Below, piece by piece: positions 27,291-38,520 of a stretch of DNA of 64,000 bases. The notes under the pieces were generated by a model. It was not told where the DNA came from. It saw only the letters and a list, made by a program, of their open reading frames with translations, and ran no database searches. A program made the position numbers and the translations under genes. Origin of the DNA: Sclerurus mexicanus (Eukaryota; Chordata; Aves; Passeriformes; Furnariidae); the NCBI GenBank assembly GCA_013396755.1, contig VWZF01002195.1, positions 1,738,234-1,802,233 on the forward strand, read 5' to 3'. Every line of letters begins with the position of its first letter. Position 1 is the stretch's first letter.

Positions 27291-28476
27291 GCTTTAGCAG
27301 AAGGTGTTTTATTTACTCTTTTCCTATTCTGCAAGAATTGGCTTTGGAAGATATCTGAGGAATTTTTTTTTTTTTCCTGTGAGCTGTGTTTTTTTTCATG
27401 CTTTCAATCACAGACACAAAAAAGAAAAAAAGTCCTTCCTTAAAGTTTATGTTGGAATTTCAATGAGCCATGTGTCAGATATCCGAAAACTTGTAATTAC
27501 TCCCCATCAAACTATGTTCCTAGGATATCAATATTGTGGCCAAAGAAGTCAAATACCAAACCACTTTAATAAGTTTTTTCCTAATTTTTCAATTAAAAAA
27601 AAAGGTGCAACAGTTTAAGCATGTCTCTCTTTAAAACAATGTTGTTTCTCATGAGCTGGAGCAGTATTTATCTGCACAGTACTCTGAAAAACGGGTATGA
27701 GTTGCAATCAGGTCCTCTTACAAGTAAGCAGGTAAGTCTTCTGTGGTTTTTTTTGGTGGGGTTTTTTGGTGGTTTTTGTTGTTTTTTTTTTCATGCTGAG
27801 GACCTGGAGGGATTTTGCTGTAGCTCATCCCTGATTGTTTACCAGATTTCCTCTTATTGCTGCCAATTTGGTCTGAATTTACCAGAGAATGCCTAGGGAA
27901 GCTACCATTGTTTCAGCATGTCAGTGGTTACCTCAGCATCCCATGCTAGGCTAGCTTATTAACAGAATCCTGCTATCCTGAAGCCATATTACACTACATC
28001 TGTTACAGCTGGGCTCACTAGAATAGCCTTGCTGTTCTACTCATAAGGGTAGTCTCCCAGGGAAAAAAAAGTCTATATACCTAGAATATTCTCAAACAAA
28101 ACATCTGAGCATTTAGTTCCCTCCTGCCATTAATAAGTGTCGTAGCTAAGGCCAGATTTTAGACAGGTGGCAGTGTCTATACTATTGAACTGAAATATTT
28201 TCTGAATGGTACAAACCTGACATCTTAAACTAGATAGGTCACGACCTCCAAGACAGCTGAACTATTGGTACTGATGTTAATTAGGCCTACTCTTAGATGA
28301 GATGGCTGGGTGTGATTTGGAGCCTGCAGCAAGCAGCCCAAAGGCAAGGACTTAGTTTAGCTGTCAGGGGCACAGGCTGTGATGTACCAGGTAACCTCAA
28401 GGTCAAATAATAGTTCCCTTTTGAGCACAGTAATAACCACATCAGGGTGACTATTACTCATTTCCTACTTTCATAT
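27291..28476. repeat. Duplicated block A, copy 2
   Basis: Near-identical to 25116-26301 at a constant offset of 2175. It starts exactly after an N and ends inside the bases AT shared with the LTR copy. The level of identity (two differences noticed in 1186 bp) is what two alleles of one locus would show. Confidence 0.95.
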
Positions 28477-29360
28477 AGTCAAAAGCTGCCAGAATCTTCC
28501 CCTGTGTCTGACAGAACTAATGCCAAGACAGACCCACTGCTGGCCAAGGCCAAGCCCATCAGTGATGGTGGTAGTGCCTCTGGGATAAAAAAGGGGAAAT
28601 AAACTGCTGCACAACAGCAGTCGAAGAGAGGAGTGGGAATATGTGAGAGAAATAGCCCTGCACACCCCAAGGTCAATGCTGAAGGATGGGGAGGAGGTGG
28701 TCCAGGTGCTAGAACAGAGATTCCCCTGCAGCCCATACTGCAGACTGTGGTGAGGCTGCTGTGCCCCTGCAGCCTATGGAGGTCCATGGTGGAGAAGAGA
28801 TCCACCTGCAGCCCCTGCAGGACCCCACGCCAGAGCAGGTGGACGCCTAAAAGAGGCTGTGACTCCATGAGAAACCCACACTGGAGAAGGCTTGTGTGAC
28901 CTGTGGCCCCATGGAGAAAGGAACCCGTGTTTGAAGCAGGTTTGCTGGCAGAACTTGTGATCTCATGGATCTCATCTATACTGGAGCAGTCTGTTCCTGA
29001 GGGACTTCACCACATGGAAGGGACCCATACTGGCATAGTTTGTGAAGAACTGCAGCCCCTGGGAAGGACTCACATTGGAGAAGTTTGTAGAGGACCATCT
29101 CCTGTGGGAGGGACCTTACACTGACCACAGCCTCCATTCCCTGTCCCCCTGCACCACTGGTGGGGAGGAGATAGAGAAAGCAGAAGGGAAGCTGAGCCTG
29201 GGAAAAAGAGGGTGAGAGGCAGAAGTGTTTTGAGATTTGGTTTTATTTCTCATTATCCTACTCTGATTTGACTGATAATAAATTTAGCTAATTTCCCCAA
29301 GTCCAGGCTGTTTAAACCGTGACAGTGAGTGATCCATCCCTGTCCTTAACTCATCCTTAT
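28475..29360 (+). mobile_element. Partial avian ERV LTR, copy in middle contig
   Basis: The sequence matches from memory a common avian, notably passerine, endogenous-retrovirus LTR. The U3-like part has repeated blocks around 'CCCACACTGGAG' and 'CCCCTGCAG' spaced roughly every 40-60 bp. A polyadenylation hexamer AATAAA lies at 29277-29282. This is followed by an R/U5-like stretch ('CCCCAAGTCCAGGCTG', 'GTGAGTGATCCATCCCTG'). Both ends are missing: about 35 bp at the 5' end (present in the copy at 32027) and the expected U5 end at the right, where CR1 sequence begins. The short open frames inside it are incidental. No gag, pol or env is visible, so it is a solo, broken LTR. Confidence 0.75.
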
Positions 29361-29640
29361 GGAGGGCTGAGCACTTGTTCTATTAGGAGCGGCTGGGGAA
29401 GCTGGGCTTGCTCAGCCTGCAGCAGAGATGACTTCTAACTTCTGACTGGGACCTAATTGCAGCTCCCAGTGACTGTGGTGAGGTTGAAGTTGTTCAAGTA
29501 CCTTGAAGGTGTTCAAGACTCAACTTCATAAAGCTCTGAGAAGCCTGCTCTGACCTAGATGACCCTGATGTGAGCAGAAGGTTGTTTGGACTGGAGACAT
29601 CCTGATGTTCCTTCTGGCCTGAATTATTCATTCTGATACA
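29361..29640 (+). mobile_element. CR1 LINE 3' fragment, sense
   Basis: It begins 'GGGCTGAGCACTTGTTCTAT' and 'GAGCGGCTGGGGAAGCTGGGCTTGCTCAGCCTGCAG', a typical CR1 stretch near the end of ORF2. It then skips to the 3' portion ('TTCAAGACTCAACTTCATAAAGCTCTGAG', 'GACCCTGATGTGAGCAGAAGGTTG', 'TTCCTTCTGGCCTGAATTATTCATTCTGA'). It is internally deleted and 5' truncated, with no coding capacity. It abuts the broken end of the LTR. The same element recurs at 32947-33226. Confidence 0.75.
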
Positions 29641-30825
29641 GTGGTTCAATTTTCTGAAAGACTTGAATGTATGAAAAATTTGATTGAATGGTGTTTGAAG
29701 AATGCAAAATGAATTTACTTTTTCAGCTAAGAATGCAGAGGTGTGACATAACAAAGTGCTATGTATTGTACAATTGTATTTTTATTTATTCAGTCTGCAA
29801 ATACCTTCAGTAAGTATAACAAACCAAACAGATCTTAGATAATCAATCATAAGTAAGTGAAGCAAACAGATCACAGTAACTCACATAAATAAACTCCTGT
29901 GAATGTTGAGGAAACTATCTAATAACAAATAAGTTTACAGAAATTGAAATCAATTTGAAAATAATTTCCAACAAGCCTGAAGTCTAAATTAATTAGATGA
30001 CTTATTAATGAGAATATTTGATTAGTCCTTCTATATACAACTCGTGTATGGTAAACTGTTCAAGTTTACACATGCAAGGGAAATTTCACATTTCTGCTGT
30101 GGATGATTTGCATCCACCTGAAACAGCTTTAGAAGAGGAGTTACTATGAACAGATTGCTTTGCCTTGTCGACCTTTATTCCATTTTTAATTGCTGCCTCA
30201 AGTTAAAGAGTAACACTTGTCTTTCTTTTTCTACTAAATCTACATCATCAGACATGACAATCTTGTCTAACAATGGTTTTGAGATTCTAGGAACACAAAA
30301 GAACTCCCTTTCTCCTTTCCAAATTACTGATTGCTTGCTGATGGAAATAGTTATCTAGGATGATTTGTTTGCATTTCTGATAAGGCAGAACTACATTGGA
30401 TACTCAGGCCTTTCCCTGTATCAGCTTTTCTCATTGGCAAATAATGTTCATCAGTTCTTTTAACTGTCTCACCTCAGAAAAGTAGCCACCAGAATGTAAT
30501 CCTTGGAGAAGTAATAATGAAAAGCCATAAGTACTAATAGAGAGACATGATCTGCTAGTTCTTCATTCTTTAGCTATTTCTATTTGGGCAAGTGTGTTCT
30601 CTATTTGACATTACTCTGAAGAATTTACACTGTTCCCTGCTTGTCATGGGTTTCTCGAGGATTTAACCACCACACTGCTTTTCCAGATGATATCTAAAAT
30701 AAATATAGTCACAGCCTGAGCCTGAGTCTCTAAACCAGCTTCTAACTCGGAATACCTTTCAACCATTACCAGTCTCTTAAGTTCACATGATTATTTATCT
30801 ATTTTAATTTTATTTATTTATTTAT
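29641..30825. other. Unique-looking DNA inside duplicated block L, copy 1
   Basis: AT-rich sequence to the right of the CR1 tail, identical as far as read to 33227-34411. It ends in a (TTTA)n run cut by the N at 30826. The open frame at 30146-30358 is unrecognised and Ser/Leu-rich. Confidence 0.7.
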
Positions 30826-30826
30826 N
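30826..30826. other. Assembly join (single N)
   Basis: The N lies inside a TTTA run. To its right the sequence is unrelated to the continuation seen in the other copy at 34412. Position 30826 plus 3586 equals 34412, exactly where the second copy carries on into the CR1-bearing flank. Confidence 0.85.
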
Positions 30827-32026
30827 CGTGCACACATCCTTTAAATTTTAACTTTGCACAAAATAAATAAGACAGCTGAAGACCTAGACCAGTGCACTAG
30901 TTTTCTCAGTATAGGATTTCTGCTTCAAATTTGTTCACTTGTTTAAACAATTTAATTTATGATGTTCTCTCATGTGGGAGAAATGCAAAGGCACGTATTT
31001 TGCTTTCCTCAAAGCTGTAGCTGATTATGTCCACATTTTACTTCGCTGTCCTGCTTGACCCCCGTTTCCAGTTTCTCCAAAAAATAGATAATAATGTTGG
31101 AACTTTGTGACAGCTATTTGTAATTTTGTAGTCACCATTCTGAACAACTCCTAATATATTCTTTTCTCAAATCAAAGTATTGTAAAGAGGGTAATGTTTA
31201 AATGTAATACCCAGGGACTACTTTCGAAATTTGGACACAATCAGAGGAATTAACAGCATATATACATTATTAGTGCTTTTTTAGATTTTATTACTCCATG
31301 GAGTTCTCCTCACTTAGATCACTTACTAAGAATTTTCAGCTAAGAAAGCTTTATGTCAGGTTGCAGGTTAAGAATGGTATAATATGGGAAGTAAATCACT
31401 GGATGGAAAAATGTTATGTCTAAAATATATGTCCATACTAAAATAACCATTATCCATATGGATGAAAAATACAATGCTAGTTTTCCCATTCTTTAAAAAG
31501 CACATTTTGATAGGAAATGGTATCACTTAGACTCCCTGTGTTTATAACATCCTAATTTGTTGTGACATGTAGCAATCCTGCAACATTTCTATCCAGGCTG
31601 CCTACATGGTACCTGTTTATTTAGTAAGTGAAAAAAAACACAGTGCATTTAGTCTCATGGTATATCTCTGGATCACAAGTTGCTAACATTTCTATCTAAA
31701 ACAAATGTGTGCAGTGGTTGGCTAGTGGAAGTAAATCAAGGGAATAATGGATCTGTAAATAAATATCAACTCAAAGTTGCCTGATAACCAAAGGGTCTTT
31801 GTTTTAATGTTCGCAGACTAAAGTGATGCTTTTTAACAATTTTATACTTCATATCCCACAAAGAAACCCCAGTGTGAAAAGGTGCAATTAGCTATACATT
31901 GTGGTTAAAAAAAATATAATGTGCATTTATGATAGTGACATTACAGTTATAGCACCCCAGTGTGGAATCAGTGTCTTGTAACAGAGTATTGTTCCCGTGC
32001 TAAAGTATTAGTACTCTAGTATATGG
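30827..32026. other. Unique segment left of the complete LTR start
   Basis: About 1200 bp without counterpart elsewhere in the window, running from the N to the LTR 5' end. It is AT-rich and holds no recognised gene or repeat. Together with 26302-27289 it is the sequence missing from the middle contig. Confidence 0.7.
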
Positions 32027-32946
32027 TGGTATTGATGGCAAGGTTTTGGTAGCGGTGGGGATAGTCAAAAGCTGCCAGAATCTTCCCCTGTGTCTGACAG
32101 AACTAATGCCAAGACAGACCCACTGCTGGCCAAGGCCAAGCCCATCAGTGATGGGGGTAGTGCCTCTGGGATAAAAAAGGGGAAATAAACTGCTGCACAA
32201 CAGCAGTCGAAGAGAGGAGTGGGAATATGTGAGAGAAATAGCCCTGCACACCCCAAGGTCAATGCTGAAGGATGGGGAGGAGGTGGTCCAGGTGCTAGAA
32301 CAGAGATTCCCCTGCAGCCCATACTGCAGACTGTGGTGAGGCTGCTGTGCCCCTGCAGCCTATGGAGGTCCATGGTGGAGAAGAGATCCACCTGCAGCCC
32401 CTGCAGGACCCCACGCCAGAGCAGGTGGACGCCTAAAAGAGGCTGTGACTCCATGAGAAACCCACACTGGAGAAGGCTTGTGTGACCTGTGGCCCCATGG
32501 AGAAAGGAACCCGTGTTTGAAGCAGGTTTGCTGGCAGAACTTGTGATCTCATGGATCTCATCTATACTGGAGCAGTCTGTTCCTGAGGGACTTCACCACA
32601 TGGAAGGGACCCATACTGGCATAGTTTGTGAAGAACTGCAGCCCCTGGGAAGGACTCACATTGGAGAAGTTTGTAGAGGACCATCTCCTGTGGGAGGGAC
32701 CTTACACTGACCACAGCCTCCATTCCCTGTCCCCCTGCACCACTGGTGGGGAGGAGATAGAGAAAGCAGAAGGGAAGCTGAGCCTGGGAAAAAGAGGGTG
32801 AGAGGCAGAAGTGTTTTGAGATTTGGTTTTATTTCTCATTATCCTACTCTGATTTGACTGATAATAAATTTAGCTAATTTCCCCAAGTCCAGGCTGTTTA
32901 AACCGTGACAGTGAGTGATCCATCCCTGTCCTTAACTCATCCTTAT
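32027..32946 (+). mobile_element. Partial avian ERV LTR with 5' end retained
   Basis: This is the same LTR as 28475-29360, but it extends about 35 bp further left, including 'GGCAAGGTTTTGGTAGCGGTG', which belongs to the known start region of this LTR type. Only one base difference was noticed against the other copy (T versus G near 32155). AATAAA is at 32863-32868. The right end is broken and joins CR1. No internal retroviral genes are present. The orientation is inferred from the polyadenylation hexamer and the R/U5-like order. Confidence 0.75.
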
Positions 32947-34411
32947 GGAGGGCTGAGCACTTGTTCTATTAGGAGCGGCTGGGGAAGCTGGGCTTGCTCA
33001 GCCTGCAGCAGAGATGACTTCTAACTTCTGACTGGGACCTAATTGCAGCTCCCAGTGACTGTGGTGAGGTTGAAGTTGTTCAAGTACCTTGAAGGTGTTC
33101 AAGACTCAACTTCATAAAGCTCTGAGAAGCCTGCTCTGACCTAGATGACCCTGATGTGAGCAGAAGGTTGTTTGGACTGGAGACATCCTGATGTTCCTTC
33201 TGGCCTGAATTATTCATTCTGATACAGTGGTTCAATTTTCTGAAAGACTTGAATGTATGAAAAATTTGATTGAATGGTGTTTGAAGAATGCAAAATGAAT
33301 TTACTTTTTCAGCTAAGAATGCAGAGGTGTGACATAACAAAGTGCTATGTATTGTACAATTGTATTTTTATTTATTCAGTCTGCAAATACCTTCAGTAAG
33401 TATAACAAACCAAACAGATCTTAGATAATCAATCATAAGTAAGTGAAGCAAACAGATCACAGTAACTCACATAAATAAACTCCTGTGAATGTTGAGGAAA
33501 CTATCTAATAACAAATAAGTTTACAGAAATTGAAATCAATTTGAAAATAATTTCCAACAAGCCTGAAGTCTAAATTAATTAGATGACTTATTAATGAGAA
33601 TATTTGATTAGTCCTTCTATATACAACTCGTGTATGGTAAACTGTTCAAGTTTACACATGCAAGGGAAATTTCACATTTCTGCTGTGGATGATTTGCATC
33701 CACCTGAAACAGCTTTAGAAGAGGAGTTACTATGAACAGATTGCTTTGCCTTGTCGACCTTTATTCCATTTTTAATTGCTGCCTCAAGTTAAAGAGTAAC
33801 ACTTGTCTTTCTTTTTCTACTAAATCTACATCATCAGACATGACAATCTTGTCTAACAATGGTTTTGAGATTCTAGGAACACAAAAGAACTCCCTTTCTC
33901 CTTTCCAAATTACTGATTGCTTGCTGATGGAAATAGTTATCTAGGATGATTTGTTTGCATTTCTGATAAGGCAGAACTACATTGGATACTCAGGCCTTTC
34001 CCTGTATCAGCTTTTCTCATTGGCAAATAATGTTCATCAGTTCTTTTAACTGTCTCACCTCAGAAAAGTAGCCACCAGAATGTAATCCTTGGAGAAGTAA
34101 TAATGAAAAGCCATAAGTACTAATAGAGAGACATGATCTGCTAGTTCTTCATTCTTTAGCTATTTCTATTTGGGCAAGTGTGTTCTCTATTTGACATTAC
34201 TCTGAAGAATTTACACTGTTCCCTGCTTGTCATGGGTTTCTCGAGGATTTAACCACCACACTGCTTTTCCAGATGATATCTAAAATAAATATAGTCACAG
34301 CCTGAGCCTGAGTCTCTAAACCAGCTTCTAACTCGGAATACCTTTCAACCATTACCAGTCTCTTAAGTTCACATGATTATTTATCTATTTTAATTTTATT
34401 TATTTATTTAT
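32061..34411. repeat. Duplicated block L, copy 2
   Basis: About 2351 bp matching 28475-30825 at a constant offset of 3586, with a single substitution noticed. It includes the LTR, the CR1 tail and AT-rich DNA. The shared sequence begins at AT, which is also the end of block A, a 2-bp microhomology. Confidence 0.95.
32947..33226 (+). mobile_element. CR1 LINE 3' fragment, sense (second copy)
   Basis: Identical as read to 29361-29640, and probably the same locus assembled twice. It is 5' truncated and internally deleted. Confidence 0.75.
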
Positions 34412-34444
34412 TTGATTTTTTAATTTATTTTGTTGTTTTTTTCA
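33227..34444. other. AT-rich DNA, no gene recognised
   Basis: Second copy of the unique-looking part of block L, then a (TTTA)n and T-rich run at about 34395-34441 that immediately precedes a CR1 element. Confidence 0.6.
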
Positions 34445-35412
34445 CTAGTGGGGTTTCATCTTAGGCCCAGTGCTCTTCAACATTCTCGTAAATGACTTGG
34501 TCACAGTACTTGAAGGGATACTAAGCATGTTTGCAGATGACACAAAACTCAGAGGATCTGTCCACTCCCTCAAAGGCAGAGAGGCCCTGCAGAGAGGCTT
34601 TGACAAATTAGAGAACTGGGCAATCACCACCAACCACATGAAGTTTAGTAGAAAAAGTGCCAGATTCTGTACCTGGGATGGTGCAACCCTGAATGGACAT
34701 ACAGGCTGGAAAGCAGTGCCATAGAAAGGGACCTGGGGGTCCTGGTCAATGACAAGTTCAATCTGAGTCAGCAGTGCTCGGGCAGACAGGAGGGCCAACC
34801 CTGTCCTGGGAGGCATCAGGCAAAGCAACACCAGCCAGTCGAGGGAGGGGACTGTCCTGCTCTGCTCTGCATTGGGGCAGCCTCACCTTCAATATTGTGT
34901 GCAGTTTTGGGCACCTCAATATAAGAAAGATATCAAACCATTAGAGAGTGTCTAAAGGAGGGCAATGAAGATGGTGAAGGGCCTTGAGGGGAAGCAGTAT
35001 GAGGAGCAGCTGAGGTCACTTCATCTATTTAGCTTGGAGAAGAGGAAACTGAGGAGAGACCTCATTGCAGTTACAACTTCCTTGTGAAGGGAAGGAGAGG
35101 AGCAGGCACTGATCTCTTCTCTGTGGTGAGTAGTGACAGAACCTGAGGGAATGCCCTGAGGTTGTGTCAGGGGACGTTTAGGTTGGATATTAGAAAAATA
35201 CTCTTCACCCAGATGGTGGTTGGGCACTGGAACAGGCTGCCCAAGAAAGTGGTCACAGCACCAAGCCTGAAGTGCTCAAGTAGTATTTGGACAATGCTCT
35301 GAGGCACATGGTGTGACTCTTGGGGATGGTCCTGTGCAGGGCTAAGAGTTGAACATGATGATCATTGTGGATCCCTTTCAACTCAGCATAGTCTGTGATT
35401 TGATAATTCTTA
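34445..35412 (+). mobile_element. CR1 LINE 3' portion with RT catalytic region, broken
   Basis: The longest CR1 piece in the window, sense. Codons from about 34470 encode GPVLFNILVNDL, then FADDTKL near 34530-34550. The FADD tetrad is the catalytic motif of CR1-type reverse transcriptase. The frame then decays, with several frameshifts, through 'CACATGAAGTTTAG', 'GGGACCTGGGGGTCC', 'GGTTGGATATTAG' and 'CACTGGAACAGGCTGCCCAAG'. It reaches the CR1 3' tail at 35368-35410. It is 5' truncated before the RT core, which is usual for CR1. It is not an active element. Confidence 0.85.
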
Positions 35413-37140
35413 TGATAAAGTGATTGGAAAATGACTCACAAATCAGCACAGAATTATGGAGACCATTAATTAAACCTCTGTTCTCATCTATAAAATCTAC
35501 AGATTAAACAATGCACAAATCATACATCTAGTAAGTGCGGGCCACTTGACTCCTGAAGAGTCAAAACTGCCTGGAAAATGAAAGGCTATTTATTATGGAA
35601 AATTAAATGTGAAAACTAAAAATAAGAATGGTGCAGCAGTTCTTAACTGTTCTTGAGGTTTTGGTTGGGTGGTTGGTTGGTTTGGGGGTTTTGGTGACTT
35701 AGGTAGGGCTAGAGGGTCTTTGGATGTTTGGGAGTTTGATGATTTTGTAGGTTTGTTTTGTTTGGAAGGTTGTTTTTTCTATTCAGATTGAGAAGTGGCC
35801 AGTAATGTCAGACTTCTAAGAAACTTGAGGAGTCCCTGTGTGTGATAAAACAGTTCCAATACCAAAACTGGTTCAGCATAAACTAATGGTAGTAGCAGAA
35901 GCATTACTGGTACTTCATAGTGGCCTGATATCCAAGGAGGTGTTGGATGAAGATGGAAGAAGAACACGAACAAGAACTCTCGTTATTTCTGTATTACATT
36001 GCACAGCTTGTAGCTCAATGTTCTTGTTGTGACAAAAGCCTCTATTCTGAAGATATTCAGGATGTAATATACTGATGGAAATCTGAGTTGATTAGATAAA
36101 AAGAGGCTGATATATTCAAGAGTAACTGAATATGGATACTCTCAGGGAGAGGAAGGGATTAATTTTGTCTCTTTCAAAGATCAGGGGGGTTTCTAAAGAC
36201 CAGGCAGCTGTCACAACATGCCTCTTCTGACTATTTTGAAAAGGATTGGTAGCTGAAAATGCATTTTGTGAAGATTTCAAACCTATAACTGCATTAAGAC
36301 TCTGAGAACACCTGGAATGTCAAAACCTCTAAAGGAGAAAAAGGGTCAGATTTCTGGAACCTCATTAGTTCAAACAGTGCGATCTCAGATCACATTTTGC
36401 CTAAGCTGTGACATTATTATGCTTTGGCTGGTCCTTCCAGAATACTCTAAAAATCTACAATTTTGTATTAAAAATGCTTGTAGCATGTGAAGTTTTCTTG
36501 GATTTGACAGCACTTGTATAGCAGCTTTCATAATCAGAAGTTTCAAATTCGGAACGTAAAATTCTAAAGTATTTCTGCACTTTCCATCTTCCTTTTGTAG
36601 AGAAACCTTTTTTATAAAATTAATTTAAATTTTGAGGCCCCAGATATGCAGAAAAGCCCAAATAAAGTTCTGTGAGAACATATTACCAATAGAGGTAAGG
36701 CAAAACAAGAAGGGATGCAGCAAGGAAAAACAAGACAACAATCTTCCCAGAAACACATCCTATAGGAAAGGTGAAACAAATCTAATTAATAGTGTGCTAA
36801 AAACAAACCCTATTACTTTACAGCTTTTCAGTAGCAAATGGCCCAAAAATATACAGATGCTTAATTTTATTGTAGCAGCAGTTGATATCCCAGGATATTT
36901 AAAATAAAGCCTACGGAAATATATATTAAATCAGTGTCCTATGATAATTCAATTATCCAAACACAGTCTACCATAAGAAAGAATAAAATTTTTCACTATC
37001 AACCATAGGAAATGGAAATGATTTATAGATAGGTTCGAAACAATTGCAAATCAGCAGCCTGCTCTTTTATGAAGGTGTAGCCTTATACATTATATGTCAT
37101 GTTTTGTTTTCCAGCTGCATTGCAGAGTGCAATGAATCTA
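35413..37140. other. Non-coding DNA with a G/T-rich tract
   Basis: A G/T-rich low-complexity tract runs at about 35655-35775 (GGTT, TTGG, GGGG units). The rest is AT-rich with short unrecognised open frames, such as 36632-36907 with 91 codons rich in Lys and Asn. No gene is supported. Confidence 0.55.
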
Positions 37141-37175
37141 CTTAAGACTTCAGACTAAGTGTCCAGCTCCCACTA

Positions 37176-37480
37176 GGATTAGAGTTAGGGTTCAGAGAGC
37201 CAGAAAACCTAGAGTTCCAGAGACACTGGGGCTAGAAAAAGCATGCCAAACAGAGCATGGCACCAACATTGCTGATTCCACACTTTTCAAATCTGGGCTA
37301 TCCAGGGTGCTGTTGATAGCAGCCTTAACACTGAGATTCATTTAGGGTTAGGATTCAGAGAGCCACAGAGCCTTAAGATCCAAGGACATGGGAGATGGAA
37401 AAGGCATGCCAAGAGAATCATGGCAGGGTGACAACATTGCTGTCTCCACACCTTTCTATTCTGGGCCACCCATGATTGTG
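37176..37480. repeat. Diverged ~165-bp tandem duplication
   Basis: Two successive units share the ordered blocks 'TTAGGGTT..TTCAGAGAGCCA', 'GGCATGCCAA', 'CATGGCA', 'ACATTGCTG', 'CCACAC.TTTC' and 'CTGGGC.A.CCA'. Corresponding blocks lie 163-168 bp apart (for example TTCAGAG at 37191 and 37354, AACATTGC at 37265 and 37433). Identity is perhaps 70-75% by eye. Each unit begins with a short TTAGGGTT-like string. I do not recognise the family. Confidence 0.7.
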
Positions 37481-37484
37481 GAAT

Positions 37485-37880
37485 GAGGGGAAGCCACAAG
37501 GAGTGTCTGAGGTCACTTCGCTTGTTCAGCCTAGAGGGTCTGAGGGGAGTTTTCATTGAGGTCTACAGCTTCCTCACAAGGGGAAGTGCATGGACAGGAA
37601 CAGATCTCTCTGTGACCTATGGTGGCACACAAAGGAATGGCATATAGGGGTGTCAGGGGAGATCTAGGTTAGATATTAGGAAATGTTCTTCAACCAAAGA
37701 ATGGCTGGGCACTGGAACAGCCTCCTCAAGAAAGAAGTCATGGCACCAGCCTGCCAGAGTTCAAGAAGTGCTTGGACAATGCCCTCTGGCACATGATGTT
37801 ATTCACTGGCCTGACTTGGGCAGGGCCAGGAGTTGTGGGTCCCTTCTGATTCAGGATATTCTATGATTCTATGATCATGT
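37485..37880 (+). mobile_element. CR1 LINE 3' fragment, sense
   Basis: Runs from 'GAGGTCACTTCGCTTGTTCAGCCTAGAG' through 'GATCTAGGTTAGATATTAGGAAA', 'GGCTGGGCACTGGAACAG' and 'TTGGACAATGCCCTCTGGCACATG' to a clear 3' tail with two ATTCTATGATT-type repeats at 37857-37876. It lacks the RT core. No intact frame is present. Confidence 0.85.
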
Positions 37881-38282
37881 ATTAGTATATATGCTAGTTC
37901 TGGATATTAACTTTTTCACTTTGAAGTTTGCTGTTATTACCTGGCATAGGTTAATGCATGAGATTTTTCTCCACTACATTGTAATTCTAAAATGTAGCAA
38001 GCTCTTTCTGTTTTTTTAATATATATAAATTTTATCAGGTAGAAACTTGTCTATTCCATTATAAAACCTGAAGATTGTTTCCAACTTCCTGAAAGCAAAT
38101 TTTGCTTATGATGGCTGTATTTAAATTTCCTATGTGGTTTCATTTTTTGGTACAGACAGCCAAACAGCTTCTAATTTGCATTGGAAGTTTTCATATCAAC
38201 TTTGTGTAACATTATTAATCTGCATTTTTCTTTTTATCACTAGTTTATAGAGTACTGTGGCAATGCTTAGTATCCTCATTGA
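37881..38282. other. AT-rich spacer between CR1 fragments
   Basis: Nothing recognised. Confidence 0.5.
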
Positions 38283-38520
38283 CAAGCCAACAAAGCTAGT
38301 GAATTGGACAGCGATGTGAATTGAAAACTGAATTGCCAAGCCATGTGGCAGCAGCACAAAGTCCACCTGCAGGCCCAGCAACAGTGGTGTGCCCCAGGGT
38401 GTGACACTGGGGCCAGTACTGTTTAACATCTTCGTCAGTGACATCTTCACCTGAGTGACAGAGCAGTGTGTACCCTTCATAGCTGAAGACTCGGGACCAG
38501 AAGTACACACCTGTCTTGAG
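38283..38520 (+). mobile_element. CR1 LINE RT-domain fragment, sense
   Basis: The plus strand encodes, in broken frames, [21 protein letters not shown] at about 38382-38445. A stop codon follows, then a decayed FADD-like region read as FIAEDS. This is the block just before and including the RT catalytic motif of CR1. Both ends are truncated and no 3' tail follows. Confidence 0.75.

Noticed and set aside
28479..29124. Open frames inside the LTR, one with GTHTG / RTHIGEVC strings that look like C2H2 zinc-finger linkers
   Set aside because: There are no Cys2/His2 spacings, and the similarity comes from the repeated CCCACACTGGAG-like units of the LTR. The same frames recur in the second LTR copy.
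34470..34724. 84-codon frame with GPVLFNILVNDL and FADDTKL taken as a functional reverse transcriptase
   Set aside because: It is a fragment of a broken, 5'-truncated CR1 element with no complete RT domain or endonuclease. It is annotated as a mobile-element remnant only.
37176..37480. Interstitial telomere repeat
   Set aside because: Only isolated TTAGGGTT strings occur, one per unit, and not an array of TTAGGG.
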